A DNA stretch of 8,449 nucleotides from Actinomycetes bacterium (GTDB lineage Bacteria; Actinomycetota; Thermoleophilia; Solirubrobacterales; Solirubrobacteraceae). The stretch is from the NCBI GenBank assembly GCA_023405705.1, contig JAEXXR010000333.1, positions 1 through 8,449 on the forward strand, read 5' to 3'. This document shows, piece by piece, positions 6,083-8,449 of this stretch. Both the position numbers and the translations under genes were made by a program. Numbering within the stretch: position 1 is the stretch's first letter; every line of letters starts with the position of its first letter. The notes below the pieces were generated by a model. The model saw nothing but the letters and a program-made list of their open reading frames with translations, searched no databases and was not told the DNA's origin.

Positions 6083-6508
6083 ATGCTGATCCTGATCGTC
6101 GGTGCGGGGCGCGTCGGCTCCGCCGTCGCCAAGCAGGCGCTGGAGGCCGGACACGACGTCTCGGTCCTCGACCAGGACCCGTTGTCGCACGAGCAGCTCG
6201 ACAAGGACCTCGTCGACACCTGGGAGGACGCCGGCGGCCGCTTCACCGTCGGCACGGCGCTGGAGGTCGACGCGCTGGTCGAGGCGGGCATCGAGCACGC
6301 CGACGTCTTCATCGCCTCCACGCGCGGCGACAACACCAACCTCGTCGTCGCCCAGATCGCGCAGAAGCGCTTCGACGTGCCGCGCGTCGTCGTGCGCGTC
6401 GCCGACCCCGCGCGCGCCGCCTGGTACGCCGAGCAGGGGCTGCACACGATCTGCCCGACCCAGCAGGCGATCGACCTCGTCGCGCAGGCCGCGCTGGCGC
6501 CCGCATGA
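6083..6508 (+). CDS. TrkA-family RCK_N protein (Rossmann domain only), CeoB/TrkA-like
   Basis: 141 residues, ATG at 6083, TGA at 6506-6508. The N-terminus LILIVGAGRVGSAVA gives the GxGxxG dinucleotide-binding loop (GAGRVG, residues 7-12), and an acidic residue ends strand 2 (D30), which favours NAD(H) over NADP(H). The ASTRGDNTNLVVAQIAQKRF stretch (78-97) and VVVRVADPARAAWYAEQG (102-119) are typical of TrkA_N/RCK_N. Relatives such as TrkA/KtrA/CeoB normally continue with an RCK_C domain; this one stops after RCK_N, about 80 residues short of the second RCK protein next door. RCK proteins are peripheral cytosolic subunits that bind nucleotide and set the activity of K+ transporters. It probably pairs with the neighbour at 6528; the transporter it controls is likely one of the upstream permeases, since no TrkH/KtrB is present. 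Confidence 0.85.
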   Translation: MLILIVGAGRVGSAVAKQALEAGHDVSVLDQDPLSHEQLDKDLVDTWEDAGGRFTVGTALEVDALVEAGIEHADVFIASTRGDNTNLVVAQIAQKRFDVPRVVVRVADPARAAWYAEQGLHTICPTQQAIDLVAQAALAPA

Positions 6509-6512
6509 AGCC

Positions 6513-6522
6513 GGAGGGGGAG
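6513..6522 (+). promoter_or_regulatory. Strong Shine-Dalgarno (GGAGGGGGAG) fixing the GTG start of the second RCK gene
   Basis: The purine run in the 19-nt gap between the two RCK genes ends 5 nt before the GTG at 6528. It is the strongest ribosome binding site in the window and decides that the rare-type GTG start is real, since a second in-frame GTG two codons later would be less well placed in the protein fold. Confidence 0.7.
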
Positions 6523-6527
6523 CTTCC

Positions 6528-7199
6528 GTGTACGTGATCATCGCCGGAGCCGGCAAGGTCGGCTGGAACCTCGCGCGCGAGCTGCTCGCGAAGAACCACG
6601 AGGTGACGCTGATCGAGGACGACCGGCGCCGCTACCTCGTCGTCGAGCAGGAGCTCGAGCACGCCGTCCAGTACGGCGACGCGACCGAGCTGTGGGTGCT
6701 GGAGCGGGCCGGGATCCAGCGCGCCGACCTCGTGATCGCCGTCACCGGCGACGACGAGGACAACATGCTGATCTGCCAGGTCGCGAAGGAGAAGTACCTG
6801 ACGCAGCGGATCGTCGCGCGCGTCAACAACCCGCGCAACCTGCAGCACTTCAAGCTGCTCGGGATCCAGCCGGCGGTCTCGGCGACCGACCTGATCCTGC
6901 GCCTGATCGAGCACGAGGTGCCGCAGTACGGCCTCGTGCAGCTGCTGGCGCTGGAGGGCGAGCGGCTGGAGATCATCGAGCTGGAGGTCGCCGTCGGCGC
7001 CCCGGCGGCCGGCCGCACCGTCGAGGAGGTCGTCCTGCCCGACGGCGCGCTGATCATCTCGGTCCTGCGCGACGGCGGCGGCTTCGTGCCGAAGGCCGAC
7101 ACGGTGATCGAGGCCGGCGACGAGGTGCTGCTGATCCTCGACCCCGGCCTGGAGTCGGCGATCACACCCCAGTTCACGCAGAGCGCGGCGGCAGCCTGA
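6528..7199 (+). CDS. TrkA-family RCK protein with RCK_N and RCK_C domains, CeoC/TrkA-like
   Basis: 223 residues from GTG 6528 to TGA 7197-7199. Residues 1-120 are the RCK_N Rossmann fold: YVIIAGAGKVGWNLA with GAGKVG at 7-12, E30 at the end of strand 2, QYGDATELWVLERAGI (48-63) and AVTGDDEDNMLICQVAKEKY (71-90), RIVARVNNPRN (94-104). Residues about 137-205 are the RCK_C (TrkA_C) domain, with LEIIELEVAVGAPAAGRTVE and ending in AGDEVLLIL. Length matches single-RCK TrkA proteins such as mycobacterial CeoB/CeoC (about 220 residues, from memory). It should bind NAD(H) or adenine nucleotides in the cytosol and gate a K+ transport protein. It lies 19 nt downstream of the RCK_N-only gene and overlaps the flavoprotein gene by one base, so the three are probably one operon. 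Confidence 0.9.
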   Translation: MYVIIAGAGKVGWNLARELLAKNHEVTLIEDDRRRYLVVEQELEHAVQYGDATELWVLERAGIQRADLVIAVTGDDEDNMLICQVAKEKYLTQRIVARVNNPRNLQHFKLLGIQPAVSATDLILRLIEHEVPQYGLVQLLALEGERLEIIELEVAVGAPAAGRTVEEVVLPDGALIISVLRDGGGFVPKADTVIEAGDEVLLILDPGLESAITPQFTQSAAAA

Positions 7200-8449
7200 T
7201 GGCCGATCGTCACGTCGCCCACCTGCTGATCGGCGGCGGCCTCGCCTCCGCCAACTGCGCCCGCTGGCTGCGCGAGGAGGGCGCCGACGGCGAGATCCTG
7301 CTCGTCGGCCGCGAGTCCGACCCGCCGTACAACCGCCCCCCGCTGACGAAGGGCTACCTGCAGGGCAGGGAGTCGCGCGACGACGCCTACTTCCGCCCCG
7401 ACACGTGGTGGACCGAGCAGCGGATCGAGCTGAAGACGCGCACGAGCGTGATGAAGCTCGACACGGCCGCCCGCGAGGCGACGCTGTCGACGAAGGAGGT
7501 CGTCTCCTTCGACACGGCGCTGATCGCGACCGGCGCCAACGTCAGACGGATCCCGGCCGACGGCTCCGAGCTGGACGGCATCCACTACGTCCGCGCCTTC
7601 GGCAACTCCGACGCGGTCAGAGCCGACGCGGCCGGCAGACGGGTCGTGCTGATCGGCGGCTCCTACATCGGCTGCGAGGTCGCCGCGTCGCTGACGGCGA
7701 TCGGCGCGCAGGCGACGATCGTGATGCTGGAGGACGTGACGCTCGAGCGCGGCTTCGGCAAGCAGGCCGGCGGCTGGTTCCAGCGGCGCCTGGAGGAGCA
7801 CGGCGTGCGCGTGATCGGCGGCGACAGGCTGGCGCGCTTCGAGGCCGGCGAGTCGGGCCGCGTCGGCGCGGTCGTGACCGAGGGCGGCGAGCGGATCGAG
7901 ACCGACGCCGTCGTGATCGGCGCTGGCGTGATGCCGGACGTGATGCTCGCGCGCGCCGCGAGACTGGAGCTGGACGACGAGCTGGGCGGGATCCGCTGCG
8001 ACTCGCGTCTGCGGACCTCCGCCGAGGGGATCTACGCCGCCGGCGACGTCGCCGCCTACGACAGCGTCGTCCACGGCCGGCGGATCCGCGTCGAGCACTG
8101 GGACGTCGCCTTCAACCACGGCAAGACGGCGGCGCTGAACATGCTCGGCCGCGACGTCCCGCACGACGTCGTCCCGTACTTCTTCTCCGACCTCGCCGAC
8201 TGGGCGTCGCTGGAGTACGTCGGTCCGGCGTCGTCGTGGGACAGGGAGATCGTCCGCGGCTCGCTGGACGACGGCGAGTTCAGCGTCTGGTACCTGTCCG
8301 AGGGGCGCGTCGCCGGCGCGCTGTCGGTCGGCCGCTCCTCCGACCTCGACGACGCGCGGCGGCTGATCGCCTCCGGCGTCGCGCTGGACGACGCGGAGCA
8401 GGCGAGGCTCGGAGATGCGGCGGCGGATACCGCCGCGATCGGCGCGCGG
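7199..8449 (+). CDS. FAD-dependent NAD(P)H:ferredoxin-reductase-type oxidoreductase, 3' truncated by window
   Basis: ATG at 7199 overlaps the TGA of the RCK gene (TGATG). The frame stays open for 417 codons to the window end, which is about the full usual length of the family, so only a short C-terminus is missing. Motifs in order: FAD loop LIGGGLASANCAR (10-22), PPYNRPPLTKGYL (42-54) as in putidaredoxin/rhodocoxin reductases and AIFM3, LIATGANVRR, NAD(H) loop LIGGSYIGCEVA (151-162) with E178 after strand 2 suggesting NADH, FAD-pyrophosphate motif IYAAGDVA (278-285), RVEHWDVAFNHGK (297-309), then a C-terminal reductase domain with FSDL and SLEYVG. It lacks the redox-active CxxxxC of thioredoxin-reductase-like enzymes. 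Family members pass electrons from NAD(P)H through FAD to a ferredoxin or rubredoxin. No such partner is seen here. Coupling to RCK genes suggests co-expression, perhaps linking NADH status with ion uptake, which is speculative. Confidence 0.88.
   Translation, partial: MADRHVAHLLIGGGLASANCARWLREEGADGEILLVGRESDPPYNRPPLTKGYLQGRESRDDAYFRPDTWWTEQRIELKTRTSVMKLDTAAREATLSTKEVVSFDTALIATGANVRRIPADGSELDGIHYVRAFGNSDAVRADAAGRRVVLIGGSYIGCEVAASLTAIGAQATIVMLEDVTLERGFGKQAGGWFQRRLEEHGVRVIGGDRLARFEAGESGRVGAVVTEGGERIETDAVVIGAGVMPDVMLARAARLELDDELGGIRCDSRLRTSAEGIYAAGDVAAYDSVVHGRRIRVEHWDVAFNHGKTAALNMLGRDVPHDVVPYFFSDLADWASLEYVGPASSWDREIVRGSLDDGEFSVWYLSEGRVAGALSVGRSSDLDDARRLIASGVALDDAEQARLGDAAADTAAIGAR

Noticed and set aside
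4590..6089. 499-codon + strand frame inside the second permease
   Set aside because: Arg-rich shadow frame; overlaps the well-supported APC-UspA protein completely.
3736..6447. 903-codon open frame on the - strand
   Set aside because: Antisense to the second permease and its neighbours; its translation is Arg/Asp/Gln/Pro-rich low-complexity typical of GC-rich shadow frames, and the + strand frame shows clear APC/UspA homology.
6102..6527. In-frame extension of the second RCK protein upstream to 6102
   Set aside because: Ser/Arg/Pro-rich shadow of the first RCK gene; the strong Shine-Dalgarno at 6513-6522 and the Rossmann start place the real start at 6528.
6632..8164. 510-codon - strand frame opposite the RCK and flavoprotein genes
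   Set aside because: No domain signal; the + strand carries conserved FAD and NAD motifs in correct order across the same stretch.
1..8449. CRISPR array, tRNA/rRNA genes, insertion sequence or att site
   Set aside because: No regularly spaced direct repeats, no tRNA-like cloverleaf or rRNA sequence, no transposase motifs or terminal inverted repeats were seen; the window is almost fully coding.

Overview
The window is very GC-rich bacterial DNA with every credible gene on the + strand, short gaps, mostly TGA stops and ATG or GTG starts. The gene set (CeoB/CeoC-like TrkA pair, amino-acid-permease/UspA fusions, actinobacterial-style TANNNT -10 elements, a probable leaderless start) points to a high-GC actinobacterium. 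Regular use of the AGA arginine codon despite the GC content makes me lean towards Thermoleophilia/Solirubrobacterales (Conexibacter-like). That placement is an inference and cannot be proven from this window.

Layout. (1) nt 2-823: C-terminal part of an MFS exporter (DHA2/EmrB-like) with a long hydrophilic loop and a Cys-containing C-terminal tail. (2) nt 824-903: short intergenic region with a palindrome and a -10-like hexamer. (3) nt 904-1866: a nine-helix DMT/NIPA-like transporter. (4) nt 1890-3800, 3800-3994 and 4000-6072: two paralogous APC-superfamily transporters, each fused to a C-terminal UspA-like cytosolic domain, with a previously easy-to-miss 64-residue two-helix membrane protein coupled between them. 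(5) nt 6083-6508 and 6528-7199: two RCK/TrkA-type nucleotide-binding proteins, the first with only the N-terminal Rossmann domain, the second with RCK_N plus RCK_C. (6) nt 7199-8449: a ferredoxin-reductase-type FAD/NAD(P)H oxidoreductase running off the right edge.

How they may work together. Permease-UspA fusions beside a TrkA pair recall the mycobacterial Rv2690c/ceoB/ceoC neighbourhood. The transport domains keep most positions that I remember as the K+ site of KimA, a KUP-family APC protein that also carries a cytosolic domain. No TrkH/KtrB channel subunit is present here. The most interesting reading is that the block 1890-7199 is a K+ (or other cation) uptake module in which two KimA-like permeases, a tiny membrane protein and two RCK proteins act together, with a flavoprotein joined to the RCK transcription unit. 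The substrate is not settled: the acidic KimA residue in helix 1 is Asn in one copy and Arg in the other, and an amino-acid substrate remains possible.

Transcription. The only two non-TGA stops (TAG 1864, TAA 6070) each form the first three bases of a TANNNT hexamer just upstream of the next gene. The 1890-6072 genes are tightly packed (1-nt overlap, 5-nt gap), and 6083-8449 looks like a second unit with a possible leaderless first gene.
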